Source: Piliocolobus tephrosceles (taxonomy: Eukaryota > Chordata > Mammalia > Primates > Cercopithecidae). Taken from it: DNA of 64,000 nucleotides. This document shows, in pieces, positions 12,681-25,194 of this stretch. A program made the translations under genes and the position numbers. The first letter of the stretch is position 1. Each line of letters begins with the position of its first letter. The stretch lies in contig NC_045444.1 of the NCBI RefSeq assembly GCF_002776525.5, positions 29,769,444 to 29,833,443 of the forward strand. Reading direction: 5' to 3'. The notes under the pieces were generated by a model, which was given only the letters and a program-made list of their open reading frames with translations, did not search any database and was not told the DNA's origin.

Positions 12681-15494
12681 GGAGACAGCACCAAATTGTG
12701 TCTATCTGTGACGGACAGATGAAATAGCTCTCGGACTTTTTTAAGGCAGCTACATTTCTCAAAATGAATTCTTACACATTACTGGTATGTAAAATACATG
12801 AAAATGTCCTTGAGTAAAGCAGGAATAGATGGTCTGGATGTTCACCTAACTTAACCTCTTTTCACTTCCATTGACAACATGCCCTTTGTATATATTAATA
12901 TATAGAAATCCCTGAGACAACTCCATGCAACCCAAGAAAATGCTGGAAATCCTCTATGTTAGTCAGTCACAAGAGTGATAATAATTTGGGACATCTGAGT
13001 ATGGCACGAAAGAACAGGTAACACTTGGTCTGAAGAGATCATACTGAAATCAAGTACCAGCCTATCTACACTTAATGATTAAACAGACACTCCATTGTCA
13101 TGTTCTACTAGTTGGGATCTTTCATTACTTTTTTCTTGGATTTATTTATGACCAAAAGCTTCCTATGATTATGACTCATATCATCAGATCACTTGGACAT
13201 CACAATTGTATACAATGGAAATGGTATATTTACTAGAGTCAATTCCCTGTGGCTGTCTTGTTTCAGTCCCTGTTGCAGAACCTCCCCAGCCACCTGCATC
13301 TTGTAAGAAACTGGCCATGCCACATTATTCCACAGAGAAGCCAGAGAGAAAAGGAACTGCATAATGTCAGAAGGTTAAAATTAAATGTGAATGCCCAAAT
13401 TTGATATCTTAGCAGAAAGAAGTTTTGTGATCTAATCATGTTACTGAGAGGACTAGTTACATGTATGACTAGGGAGGAAAGGATATGAATGTCCCTACAG
13501 TTGAAGAAAAATGAAAGAATGATTGAGTCCTTTTTAACAGTAGACTTGGCAATGTCGTTCCATTTTAATATAAATTGTATATGAAAAATCCAGTCCAAAT
13601 GGAGAGTAAAAACATAATCATTATTTTAAAATCCAGCCCAAATCTTAAAGTAATAACTATAAGATTTTATTATGGCAATACCTGTGTACAAATAAGAAGA
13701 AATATGTAAAGAAAATCACAGGCTGATTCTTGGATAATTTATTCAAGGAGTAAGTTATGAAAATTCATCAATAAGTAGAATAAATGGGGTAAGGCAAAGA
13801 CAGCCTATCATAGATTCTATTTATGCAACTCCAGTTTTAATTTAGTTTGTATTGATGGACTCTTATTTCATGTGTTATAGTCATGTTAAGCCTAGACACA
13901 ACATGCATTGCATCTCGAGTTTTCATAGTACAAAGACATTTGGATGTGGCACAGACAGTTGCTCCTTTTGCTTCAAGTGATAAATGGTTTAGCCGTAAAA
14001 AGGATCTGAATAGATCTAACAAAAATTGGTGAGTGAATTTAGGAGAGAAACTACATGCATTAAAATTTTTATTTTACTCTCCTGATTCTTATACAGTAAT
14101 GTGCCTTCAGGAGAAACTATGCTGATAGTGTCCTTGGTGTTTTCAGGCCTTTGCAAATGAGGCTGAGACCTGGTTCCAGAATCAAGTATACTTCAAAGGA
14201 AACAGTACCACCTACAACACCTGCCATCAAAAAAGACAGGGGGCCAATTGAAAAACCTAGGTCAAAAGAGCATAACTTGGGCAAGATGCTGGTTCAATTC
14301 AATGAATAAAGTAGAAGAGTAAAGATTTCAAGAAGTCTCATTCAGAATTTAGGAGGTGACTCTGGAAAATCTTGTACAGATGTCAAGTTTGACTGGGATT
14401 ATGCAGTGGATACAATTGGCAGAAACTAAGGAAGAGGTATCAAAGCCCCAGAAGGTGCCTATAGAACAAAGCAGAATAATCAGGGGGAAAAAACAAAGAG
14501 AAAAAAACCTGGCCAAGTCAGCTAAAGGTGGCAGTTGAAAGGTGAGGAGAGATAAAGGAAAGAACAGCAAAGTAAAGGCCTAGGGCTGATCTCATGGCAA
14601 CTGGCAGCAACAGAGATCTGGTGGTGAACGGTCAGCTGGAAGAATGCAGGAGCCCAAAGAGCTGTGCGGATGAATCCCAGGTCTTGGATGGATAAAACTA
14701 TAAGTCACATGAATGAGCGGGTGTGGGTCTGAAGCTAAGGATGTGTCTATCAGCTGACTCAGGTAAGAATGTCTCAGGTACTGTGCAAGACTAAGCTTGC
14801 AGGTAGGGGGCATCAGTGGACCTGATTGTGCCCAGTTAGGGAAAGCCAAAGGCACAGAAACAAAAAGAGGGTGAAGAGACAGCAGTAAATAGAATAATAC
14901 AAAACTGTTACTGAATTATATAATTTGTGTACTTGGTATAGACTACAAAACCAACCCGGAATATGAAAATGTGGATTTATCCAAAAGACAAAATTTTATT
15001 GTATTTATTTTTACCCAAAAAAGATCCCAAATAATATTAACAATAAATTTAAAACTGCTTAAAGTACAAAATTATAAATATACTATTATTAAAGCAATAT
15101 AAGACTAGATACATAGGAAAAGACCATAAGGAAGTAAAACAGGTTAGTACAGTTTCTGGGTTTATGAATTTTCATATTTTATCTCCAAAGTTCTATTGTA
15201 TAATTATATATTACTTTTTAAATTTAAAAAATAAAAAGTATTGACAATAAAACCTGTAATAGTAAGCATGCCTATTACCTTTTGAATTATTTGATTTAAA
15301 GTAATTTCTACTTACAAAATATTTCTTTGGTAAAGAGCAAGGTATGCACATAGGGTTTTACATACTGAAGTCCTTGTAAAATGTCCTAAAGTTTGTAATC
15401 CCTACATCTAATTTATCCATAAACTAAGGAGATCATCTCAAGTTTTCTTTTTATAAAAATCCCTTTATTTTTAAATACATAAGGAATATATGCT
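12681..15494. other. Intronic DNA without recognised feature
   Basis: AT-rich sequence. Short open frames exist on both strands (for example 13263-13598 minus), but none has family resemblance, splice context or codon bias that I can defend. 14100-14870 is more purine-rich and also unrecognised. Confidence 0.45.
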
Positions 15495-15507
15495 AACACT
15501 GCCTTTT

Positions 15508-15816
15508 TTTTTTTTTAATTTTATTTTTTTTTTGAGACGGAGTCTCGCTCTGTCGCCCGGGCTGGAGTGCAGTGGCCGGATCTCAGCTCACTGCAAGCTC
15601 CGCCTCCCAGGTTCATGCCATTCTCCTGGCTCAGCCTCCCGAGTAGCTGGGACTACAGGCGCCCGCCACCTCGCCCGGCTAGTTTTTTGTATTTTTCAGT
15701 AGAGACGGGGTTTCACCGTGTTAGCCAGGATGGTCTCGATCTCCTGACCTCGTGATCCACCCGTCTCGGCCTCCCAAAGTCCTGGGATTACAGGCTTGAG
15801 CCACCGCGCCCGGCCC
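15508..15816 (-). mobile_element. AluY (Old World monkey type), antisense
   Basis: This is a near-consensus complete Alu carrying 'ccacctcgcccggctagttttttg' and 'caggcttgagccaccgcgcccggcc', which I associate with macaque/baboon AluY. It is flanked by a 13-bp perfect duplication, aacactgcctttt, at 15495-15507 and 15817-15829. Of the Alus here, this one looks youngest by similarity to consensus. Confidence 0.95.
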
Positions 15817-16059
15817 AACACTGCCTTTTCACAGTAGTAGGAAAAAGTTAAATCAAAGGAATCATGGTGGTGTGCATACAATGCAAATTATCTAGGAAAC
15901 ACTGCCAGGGACTGGTTTTAAAGGGCAAAAATCATGTCATCTCCATATTTGTTTAAAACCCCATAATGTACAGATATACTATTTAACAACTGCATTCATT
16001 AATGTTTAAAGTAGAACTGGAGTTAAGGTCATGTACTCCAAAGGCAGGCCACCTGGGTG

Positions 16060-16640
16060 TACTATGGACTATGAAGGCAGACTACCCAGGTCTACCACAG
16101 TCTCTAAGGGAAGATTGCCTGCTTTGCCAACTACTAGCTATGCGATTTAGGGAAAGTTTATTCGTTTGTTTGAGACAGAGTATTGTTCTGTCATCAGGCT
16201 GGAGTGCAGTGACACAATCTGGGCTCACTGCACCTCCGCCTCCTGAGTTCAAGCAATTCTCCTGCCTCAGTCTCCCAAGTAGCTAGGACCACAGGCGTGC
16301 ACCACCACGCCTGGCTAATTTTTGTATTTTTATTAGAGATGGGGTTTTACCATATTAGCCAGGCTGGTCTTGAACTCCTGACCTCAGGTGATCTGCCCGC
16401 CTCAGCCTCCCAAAGTGCTGGGATTACAGGTGTGAGCCACTGCACCTAGCCAAGATTTGTTTTTTGTTTTTGTTTTTGGCCTTCTGTTTGTCTCTATTTC
16501 CTCATGTGATAAATGGGCCTATGAGAGTACTCCTCTTAGGGTGGTGTGAGATGTGTAAGGTGCTTAGACCACTGCTTGGTACCTTGTAGGCATGATATAA
16601 ACATTTTGAGACTATTTACCATTATTATTCAATTGTTTTG
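16060..16640 (+). repeat. MIR SINE split by an Alu
   Basis: The left part (16060-16158) reads 'actacccaggtctaccacag...ccaactactagctatgcgattt', the MIR head. The right part (16480-16640) reads 'ctatttcctcatgtgataaatggg...ggtgcttagaccactgcttgg', the MIR core and 3' end. The AluS at 16160-16452 sits between them. Confidence 0.7.
16160..16452 (-). mobile_element. AluS, antisense, inserted in a MIR
   Basis: This is a complete Alu in reverse orientation ending 'gtgtgagccactgcacctagcc', with GTTT-type tail remnants on the left. 'tggtcttgaactcctgacctcaggtgatc' is AluS wording. Confidence 0.9.
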
Positions 16641-17309
16641 GCAATGAAATCCAAATTAAATGATGAATCAAATTTCAAAATGTTGCAATACCTGAGAATT
16701 GTTTTATTTGCCATCCTATAGTTTCTACTTTTACTATTTTTGTTTTCATCATACAAAATGTTACTTATCAAAATCATTATTAGAAAACTCTTCTACACAT
16801 GAACAGCATTTGACTTAATTATTCCAGATCTTTACGCAATAACCATTTTCCAGAGCCACTGCAGTTAAGTAATTCCTATACCTTAGAATCTACTGAAAGA
16901 ACATTCTGTCAGTCTTTTTTCCAAACACAGTGCAGTGTGCAATGATCCAATTTGGTTAAATTTTGGATTGCTGGCAATTGTAAGCTCATTTGGAAGTAAT
17001 TTTTCTCCCTAGATCACTTGTGCTTGACTTGAGAAAAGAAAAAATGAAATAATTATTATTGCCAAAATTACACAGACTGCCTTTGAAGTCCTGAACTGAC
17101 TACAGTGTCCTGTATACACTAGTCACCTAATTCTAAGAATTCTAATAGATGATCTATTGATTCAGTTCAAATGATATTTTGATATGCTGCTTTGGTGCTA
17201 CAATTAAATTTTTTGGAAAAATATATGATGTTTTAAAAAGACTTTGATTAGGTTCATAGTTCACTTTGTTAACGGTTTCTGGTCAAAATTAAGCAAGTTA
17301 GGCAAGGCT

Positions 17310-17602
17310 GGCCAGGTGCGGTGGTTCACGCCTGCAATCCCAACACTTTGGTAGGCCGAGGCGGGTAGATCACGAGGTCAAGAGATTGAGACCATACAGG
17401 CCAACATGATGAAACACTATCTCTACTAAAAAATACAAACATTAGCCGGGCATGGTGACACATGCCTGTAGTCCCAGCTACTCAAGAGGCTGAGGCTGGA
17501 GAACCGCTTGAACCCAGGAGGCAGAGGTAGCAGTGAGCCAAGATCGCGCCACTGCACTCAAGCTCTGGGTGACAGAGGGAGATTGTCTCAAAAATAAATA
17601 AA
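17310..17602 (+). mobile_element. Alu, sense, with perfect target-site duplication
   Basis: This is a complete Alu from 'ggccaggtgcggtggttcac' to an AAATA tail. It is bounded by the 15-bp duplication aagttaggcaaggct at 17295-17309 and 17603-17617. It is somewhat diverged inside (AluS/Y border). Confidence 0.95.
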
Positions 17603-17914
17603 AAGTTAGGCAAGGCTAAGTAGAGTTCATTTCAAATTTTGATTCTTGGGTAAAGTTTTCTCAGTACATACTTGGCATATTCATTACCATTATGAATATA
17701 ATTCTGACACTAAAGAGAATGCTCACTCTTAGGCTTTCATTATTATTTACATGCTCATGGCTCCCACATTTGGATTTCAAACCTAGACTTCTCACCCAAT
17801 CTTCAGATATTCAACTGTTGGAAACCTTCACTTGGATAGCCTACTGGCAGCTTAAATACAAAAGGCCCAAAACAGAATTCTTCATCTAATTCAATAAATA
17901 TGCTCTTCTGCTGA

Positions 17915-18740
17915 ATTTATTGTTGCAGCTGCAGGCACAACCATCTACCAAACCAGAAACCTGAGAGTCATCTCCTTTGACTCACTCTCCCTAAATTTCC
18001 ATTAAGAACCTATTAATGAATCCTATGTACTTTACTTCCTAAATATTTCTCAAATATGTCCCTTCAACTTCACCCTTATTCACAACCTTTTATACAATGA
18101 AGCCTGGACTGCTGCAAAAAACACCTAACTAATCTTATTTCGATGTCTATCTTCCCAACAAGTTTATCCCACATCTTGCTACAGAACCATGCATCTAGTA
18201 TGCAGATCTGGCCAGGTCACTCTCCTGTATAAAACCTAGTCCCTTAAGTTAAGTTTGTGAAATGTCAACCTGTGCTGGCCTCTACCTAGCTCTACAAGCT
18301 TATCTCCTGCCTCATCTATTTCACAACTGGAGCTTCAAGTATAATGAAATGTCTATGACTATGGTTCCCATACGGTATACACACTAGGTTGGCTTTTATC
18401 TCCATGCTACTGCTATCTAATTTGAATAGTATGCCACAATTCCATGCACGCTTCCCTCAAATCAACCCAACCACCAATTCGTCTGCATCATTTAAGAATC
18501 GGTTGTCATCACCCCTGCAAGAAGGCCTTCCAGGTCCCTCCACTGACATCCAAGTTGGATTACATATTCTCTTGGGTGTTCCCATATCTTTGTACTTACC
18601 CAACTAGTATACATAAACACTTATTATCCATTTTCAATTAATTGACAAAGGTATTGAAGGTAGAGCATTATCTTACTCACTCATCTTTGTAACCTCAATA
18701 CCTGGCTCTTAACAATGAATATGTTGAGCAAATGAAAGCA
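17915..18740 (+). repeat. L2 LINE 3' region
   Basis: The order of blocks follows the end of L2 ORF2 and its 3' UTR: 'gagtcatctcctttgactc', 'tggactgctgcaaaaaaca', 'gatctggccaggtcactctcctgt', 'gcaagaaggccttccaggtccctc', and the 3' end 'gtaacctcaatacctggctc'. Confidence 0.6.
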
Positions 18741-19039
18741 TGCACACACACATACACATATATACATACAATCTCTGGCAACTTAAGTTTGGTCACATTG
18801 TCATTTTATCAAATTTCAAAATCAAAATGAATATAAATACCAGTAAAATACACCTCACATTATTGTGATAGTATTTGCTTGACAGAATCGAAAATCCACA
18901 AATTTTCCATTATTTCCTGTTCTATTTATTCACGTTAAACTCAAACTGTTGATTTTGTCTTCTATTTCAATAATGATTCTAACATTCTTCAGACTCAACA
19001 AATGAGTTCCTAGATCCTGCATATCAGAACCAAATCCCC

Positions 19040-19340
19040 TGTCATTCTCTTCACTCTATAACCTTTGTTTCAGCCACACCAGACTCTCACCACTGCCCCA
19101 AGCACATGTGTCTGTGTCTCTTCCTCTGCATGAAATACCACTCCATCCTATTCTCTGGATGGAGGCCTCCTGCCCTGGGTACCATGATTCATTTTTTCAA
19201 GTTTCTACTTTCATGAATCTTTGTATATTATCTCCTCTTAGCATTCCTTTTGTGTTAAAGTAGGTCTCCCATTCAATTCAGTATGCTCTCATTCCCTTTT
19301 CCGTGCAAAATGCCTGTGACACAGATGTTTGATAAGTATT
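19040..19340 (+). repeat. Second L2 3' fragment
   Basis: 'gtttcagccacaccagactctcac' and 'ctctgcatgaaataccactcc' resemble the L2 segment encoding the end of ORF2. It is diverged. Confidence 0.45.
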
Positions 19341-19601
19341 AATTTATTATAGATTGATGCCTTTATATTCCTATTCCCATCCAATGGAACTATTAGAAGG
19401 GTTTATCTTTAGCCACACACTCTTCTCCTTAAACAAATATTCCTTATGAAAACTCAATCATCCTCTTAGCTTCATGAAAAAACTTCAAATGTAGATCTCC
19501 AGCTTTTACACATCACCTGAATACTAGTCTTCTATTTCCAGTGGCCAACCAGAAGTAACTACTTGGATGCCGTGTTATTACTTTAAATCCAGTATACTAA
19601 T

Positions 19602-19978
19602 TGACATGGTTTGGCTCCATGTCCCCACCCAAATCTCACCTTGAATTGTAATCCTCATAATCCCCACGTGTCAAGGGTGGGACCAGGTGGAGGTAACTGA
19701 ATCATGGGGTTGATTCCCCCATGCTGTTCTCGTGGTAATGAGTGAGTCCAAGGAGATCTGATGGTTTTATGAGTATCTGGCATTTCCTCTGCTTGCACTT
19801 ACTCCTTCCTGCCACCCTGTGAAGAAGGTGACTGTTTCTCCTTTGCCTTCTGCCATAATTATAAGTTTTCTGAGGTCTCCCTAGCAATGTGGAATTGTAA
19901 ATCAATTAAATCGCTTTCCCTACTAAATTACCCAGCCTTGGGGATTTCTTCATAGCAGTGTGAGAAAAGACTAATACA
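19602..19978 (+). mobile_element. MaLR solo LTR (THE1/MST type)
   Basis: The LTR runs from 'tgacatggtttggctccatgtccccaccc' to 'agaaaagactaataca'. It has the usual blocks 'tgaatcatggggttgattccccc' and 'gagatctgatggttttatgag'. A perfect 5-bp duplication, ctaat, lies at 19597-19601 and 19979-19983. No internal sequence is attached, so it is a solo LTR. Confidence 0.9.
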
Positions 19979-19983
19979 CTAAT

Positions 19984-21290
19984 ATTGGACAAATTCATTT
20001 TCTTCCCTTTTCAACTTCACCCTCTACCATATGTTAGGGATAAGTCATGCAAATTTTTACTATAATAAAGATGCTACAGTTTGTCTTTTCTCCTACCCTC
20101 CAACCCTAGATTTTTATCAGCTCAGGCCACAAAGATTGAGTATCTTCTTAAAAAACTTTCCTGTCTTCAACTCCTTTCTAACATATTGCCTTCATGATAA
20201 TTTTACCAAAACTCGCCACAACTAACTCAATCTGCCAAATCCTTAGGGAAACTACCTGGCTCTAAACAAAATGACAATGGAGAGTAATGTAGGTTAATCA
20301 AGCAAAACATTAGGTAATTCTAATCCTCCATATCTTCCAAATTAAGGCCTGTTTAATGGGTAGAACTCTGGGTTTCTTAGACTTCAGTCAACTACTTATT
20401 TCATCATCTAAACTGATGGAGTTACTTTCTGAGAAATGTCTTGGCCCTGCCAGCAGATCCTTCTGCAGCTCAAGGATGTAAGCCAGACTCTTTACTTTTA
20501 TAAACCAACACCATCTTTGGCAACCAGAGAATTGGGAGCTATAGCATATGGATCTCCTTTCAGTCAACATAGAATACTGATACTTCAGATAAGTGTTAAT
20601 GACCTGAAGATTATTTTATCTAATATGTACTAAAATATTTATAGATGAAATGATAGAAGATTTGCTTCAAAATAATTTGGAGGGGGAATAAAATGGGACA
20701 AGGATACAGAAGAAATAAGATTGGTCATAGGTTGATAATTATTGAAGATAATCAGTACATAGAGATTATGATACTTCTGTATATTTATGTTTGAAATTTT
20801 TACGATAAAAAGTTTAAATAAATTTGAAATCAAGTACTATAAAAGGTTATTAGTATTTACCATGAATAACGGAGCCTTGGCTGATTATTTTTTTCCCTAC
20901 ATATCCTTTTTAGTTGTTGAAAATGAGCAAGAATTACGTTAAGCAAGTTATAAAATGTTAAATTATTTTTAAAAACTATCCTGTCTGTACATCTTAGGCT
21001 TCTTGCTAACTCATACGTGAAAGGAACATCTTAGTTATTCATTCCTTAGAATCACTGAAACTTCATCGTTAAGTGAAAAAACCATTAACCTATGTACCTA
21101 ACACTATTTTATTATCGTTCTCTGTAGAATTATTTTTATTAAAAAAAAATTAGGCTAGTCTCACTTTTTACTGAGGGATGATCCATGAGCCAACACAATG
21201 TAAAACTTATTTTTTTTTTAATAAATGCTATAAAAATCCATTAGGTTCAATGTCCCTTACAATAAAGATATACCTAGCAGTTTCCTCTTA
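19984..21290. other. Intronic DNA with one old repeat fragment
   Basis: 20655-20820 ('gatttgcttcaaaataatttgg...gaaatttttacgataaaaag') belongs to the same old family as 42235-42410 (shared 'tttgcttcaa' block). I suspect an old L1M 3' end but cannot name it. The remainder is unrecognised. Confidence 0.4.
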
Positions 21291-21299
21291 CAACTTTAG

Positions 21300-21455
21300 T
21301 TGTCAATGTGAGCTACACATTAGAATCACCTGAGAGGTTTAGAAAATCCTAATGCCTAAGGCATACCCAAGACCATTTAATGGTCCAAGCATCAGTAGTT
21401 TTTAAAGCTCCCAAGGATATCTATGTGCAGCCATGGTTGAGAGGCACTGTCTTAG
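21300..21455. repeat. hAT-Charlie MITE (MER20/MER5-like)
   Basis: 'acattagaatcacctgagaggttt', 'ggcatacccaagacca', 'gcatcagtagtttttaaagctccc' and 'ggttgagaggcactgtc' are the typical blocks of a short hAT non-autonomous element with near-symmetric ends. Confidence 0.55.
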
Positions 21456-21479
21456 AACTATATAAATTAGTGACAATTT

Positions 21480-22440
21480 GTTTATTTTCTACTATGGAAA
21501 TGTTCAAGTATACACAAAAACTGACAGTATAATATACACAACTTCAGCATCTATCAACAGTTTTGCCAAAGTTGGTTCACCAATCTCTCCCACTTAATTT
21601 TATAAAAAAATTTTTTGCTGTAATATTTTAAAGCAAATTCCAGATATCAGATCATTTCATTTTTCAGTACTTCAGTATCTAAATATTACTTCTTATGGAT
21701 CACAGATTTAACTCATTTTTATTAGACAATGAGAGGCTTTGCTGAGCTTAGTTTTTTGTTGTTGTTGTTGCTCAAATGGATTAAGTTTCCTTAAATTACA
21801 ATTTCTAAAATATCTGTGTTCTTATACCTCTGTTATAACTTGGATTTCTTATTTTGTTTTTGCTTCAATAGTCTTCAGTTATATTGTGTATGTACATTAT
21901 AATGAAAAACAGATCTTTGATTGCATGGGTTTTAGATGTATCCTTATATTACTGTCCTCTCAAGATCATATACAATATCTACTCTGCCCATTACACTATA
22001 TAAAATCCCCCAGCTCGACTTCATTAATAATGTGTATTTTTCCTTCTTATAAAAGTAATGTATTTTCATTATAGGATAATTCAGAAATACAGAAATAGAA
22101 AAGTAAAACATCACTTATAATTCTACAAATGATATGTGACAATTTGTTCATTTTGAATATCTCTTACCCAGTTTTTTTCCTATACATGCAAACATATTTT
22201 ATACAACTGAGATTGTACTACATTATTTTCATAATATAATTTTTACTTAACATTCTTGTAAATAAATTTCCAAGTCTTTAAATTTTTACAGACATAATAT
22301 TTAAGGGCTGTAGAATTAATATTCCACTATACGAATATACTATCATTTACAAAACTGGTACCTTATTATTGGCCAGTGGTGTTACTTTCCAATTACCACA
22401 CATAATGCTTTATTAATAATTCTAATCATTCCTTTGTCAA
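21480..22440. repeat. Old L1M-type LINE debris
   Basis: 'taaagcaaattccagatatcagatcatttcat' and the block near 22300-22400 ('gtagaattaatattccactatacg...tactttccaattaccaca') are phrases of ancient mammalian L1 UTR sequence. They are strongly decayed and the subfamily is unknown. Confidence 0.4.
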
Positions 22441-22474
22441 TAACTGTGAAATCTGAGATTCTGCCCTACTTACA

Positions 22475-22960
22475 AGCAAGTTAGCCTGCCACAGTGTCCT
22501 GGATGCTGGCAGCAGACATAACATTTCAAGGTCAAAGACAAAGGACTTATTACTCAGAACACAGTAAGCAGCAAGAGCATCATTTTCATGTTAGTTCCCC
22601 TTGGTCTCCAAGGCCCACAGAGGTGATGTGGAGAGGCCCAGATGGATGATTCAAAGGGAGTGGGTTTGCATCATAGCTGAGGAACCATAAGCTCTAAGAA
22701 ACTCTGATCTTTTATAAGTAGCTGCAAGCAAACTTGCCAAACCTTTACTCCAAAGGGAGATATTATCTTTAGTATACTAGATAGCAAATAAATGGGCTAT
22801 CTGACTGGAAGCGAGATACTATCTCTATATTCCAACGCTGTTTGTTACACAAACCTCCTTGAGTAAGTAGTCCAGAACAAAAAGGCATTTTATGTCTCTC
22901 TGCTTGCAAGACATACAGATTCAAGAGACCTATGGATAACTATCTCCCTACATTCTTTAG
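22475..22960. repeat. Possible unclassified LTR or old repeat
   Basis: A better-preserved, less AT-rich block ('ggtcaaagacaaaggacttattactcagaacacagtaagcagcaagag', broken here for length: first part 22530-22560) has the feel of an LTR U3/R region. I cannot assign a family or find its edges. Confidence 0.3.
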
Positions 22961-23164
22961 AACAAATACATACAGTGTGATTACTGAGATTCTTGATACA
23001 ATATGGTACCAAATTATTCCCTAGAAAGACTGAACTACTTTATATTCACATTGATAATATATGAATGCTTCTGTCTCCCTTTCAAAAGTTTCCATGATTT
23101 CAACTTTCCTTAACTTCATCTGTCCCGCTGTCCTCCCAAAATATAGCACAATAACTAGAGGAAG

Positions 23165-23401
23165 AACAACACAGTGATAGAGACTGAGGCTGAAACGGCT
23201 GAATTAAATAGCAGTACCACTGTTCACTAGCTGTGAGACCTGGAGGCAGTCACTCAACAAATTTCTATCCCACTTTCTTCATCTTGAAAGTGAAGATAAT
23301 CACCTTATTAATTAATAATGAAATGTGCTTATATATGAAGAGAGCTTAGAACAGTGTCTGGCCAATAGTAAATGCTATGTAGCTATATGCTATTATTATC
23401 A
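23165..23401 (+). repeat. MIR SINE, sense
   Basis: This is a nearly full-length MIR: 'agactgaggctgaaacggc', 'ttcactagctgtgagacctgg', 'cttcatcttgaaagtgaaga', and the 3' end 'agcttagaacagtgtctggcc'. Confidence 0.8.
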
Positions 23402-23620
23402 CATCTGGCTGCTCCTCTATGTCCATCCCAATCCTACCCATACTTCAAAGCTAAGTCAGATACCACAGCTTCAATGAAGACAAACTTCTGCTCTGAAATC
23501 CCAATTGTCTCTGGACCTTTTCATTACATACTGTGTAAAGAGGTCTGAACGGACCATGTGTCTTCTGTTTTTAATACTTCACAACTTCCACCTCAGTGAC
23601 GGTACTAAAAGCCTTTCTAG
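23402..23620 (+). repeat. Probable L2 fragment
   Basis: 'catacttcaaagctaagtcagataccacag' resembles the L2 block coding the end of ORF2. It is weak. Confidence 0.3.
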
Positions 23621-24514
23621 CATTTACAAAAATTTTTAATTTCCTTGATCCTACTGGTGTCAAAATAATGCTGCCTAAATTCAAATTACTGTAAATGAAA
23701 ATCTTTATATTTTAATTGTGTGAAAAACTGAAGTGATTTTTTAAAGAAGTAAATCAATAACTTTCTGTGGGTTGATAAGTTGTCAATAATACACTACTGG
23801 AAATTTCAATATTTGGATGAAATATTTTTTAACAAAATGTTTACTATAAAATTATACACCAAAAGAACAGAAACCATAGACTCTCAAACCTCTAGAGCAA
23901 TAATGGAATTCACCATGATAAAGGTGGCAGGCACCAAACTGATCCAGGACTAAAATTAATAAAATAGAAGCCCAAATAATTTATGGAACAAAGCCATTAG
24001 ACTGGAATAATAACCAGGTTACAAATACAGAAAACTTGGAATTTCCTAAAATACACACATGTACTTCAAAAAAATATCTTAATTGTAGTGGGCATTTTGA
24101 AAATCAGAAGCATAGTTATTTCTGACACAAAACGAAAATGATGTTGTAATTCTAAAAAATACACTTCACAATTTTATGTGTCCTCAGAGTTTTCAAAGTA
24201 TTTTCATGACATAATATGAAATTAAATATTATAAAAATTTTAAAAAGTACAGATTTTTTGTTGCTCCACTTGCAGATAAGAATATTGGAGTTGAGATCTA
24301 CCATAGAAAAATAAAAATATTTTTGTTGCTAAAACATAGCAGTATTTAGATTTTTTAAATGCATGCTAAATATTTTAAATAATTTAAATAGTTTAAATTG
24401 AATTTAAATAATTTGTTTGAATTATTAAGATTTAAACGACTTAAATATTTTAACATACAACTCTCAATTAAATATGAAACCTCAAATAACTATCTGGATA
24501 AAAGATCTCTTAAG

Positions 24515-24812
24515 GGTCAGGCATGGTGGTTCACACCTGTAATCTCAACACTTTGGGAGGCTGAGGTGGGCAGATCACTTAAGCCCAGGAGTTTGAGACC
24601 AGCCCGGCCAACATGGTGAAACCCCCTATCTACTAAAAATACAAAAAAATTAGCAGGGCATAGTGGCACACACCTGTTATCCCAGCTACCCAGGTGGCTG
24701 AGGCAAGAGAATCACTTTAACCTGGGAGCCGTAGGTTGCAGTGAGGCAAGACTGTGCCACTGCACTCCAGCCTGGGTGACAGAACAAGACTCTGTCTTAA
24801 AGACAAAAAAAA
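24515..24812 (+). mobile_element. Alu (S/J type), sense
   Basis: This is a complete Alu, 'ggtcaggcatggtggttcacacc' to an A-tail. It is flanked by a slightly mutated duplication (aagatctcttaag at 24502-24514, aagacttcttaag at 24813-24825). Confidence 0.9.
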
Positions 24813-25065
24813 AAGACTTCTTAAGAAGCTTAACTTAGGAAGCCCACTGCCCGTTTAGAAAATTATTTTACAGAGAAAACACAGTAGATAAAATTATTCA
24901 AAAATACTAAGATAAATATTTTCACTTGATTCTAATTGCTGCCACCTACTAGAGAGATGCACAAATATATGCGTGCATCAGCCCAGGTTTTGACCGAATA
25001 GACAGATATACATGCCTCATCGAAGATTATGACCAAAGAAGAATCACAGAATTCATGAAGGTAGT

Positions 25066-25084
25066 GGGGTTGGGGGTGGGGGGG
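25066..25084 (+). other. Potential G-quadruplex tract
   Basis: Runs of 4, 5 and 7 G separated by TT and T meet the usual four-tract rule if the 7-G run is split. In GTDC1 pre-mRNA this strand is the template, so the RNA would be C-rich. Any quadruplex would be DNA-level. Confidence 0.55.
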
Positions 25085-25194
25085 TAACCCAATGCTCCAA
25101 ATGAAGACAAATCAAGTTTCTTGCTTCTTCTCAACTCTATCTTCTTGGTTTTTGTTTGTTTGTTTCCTTCCTTCTTTCAGCCAAAAGCCCCATT

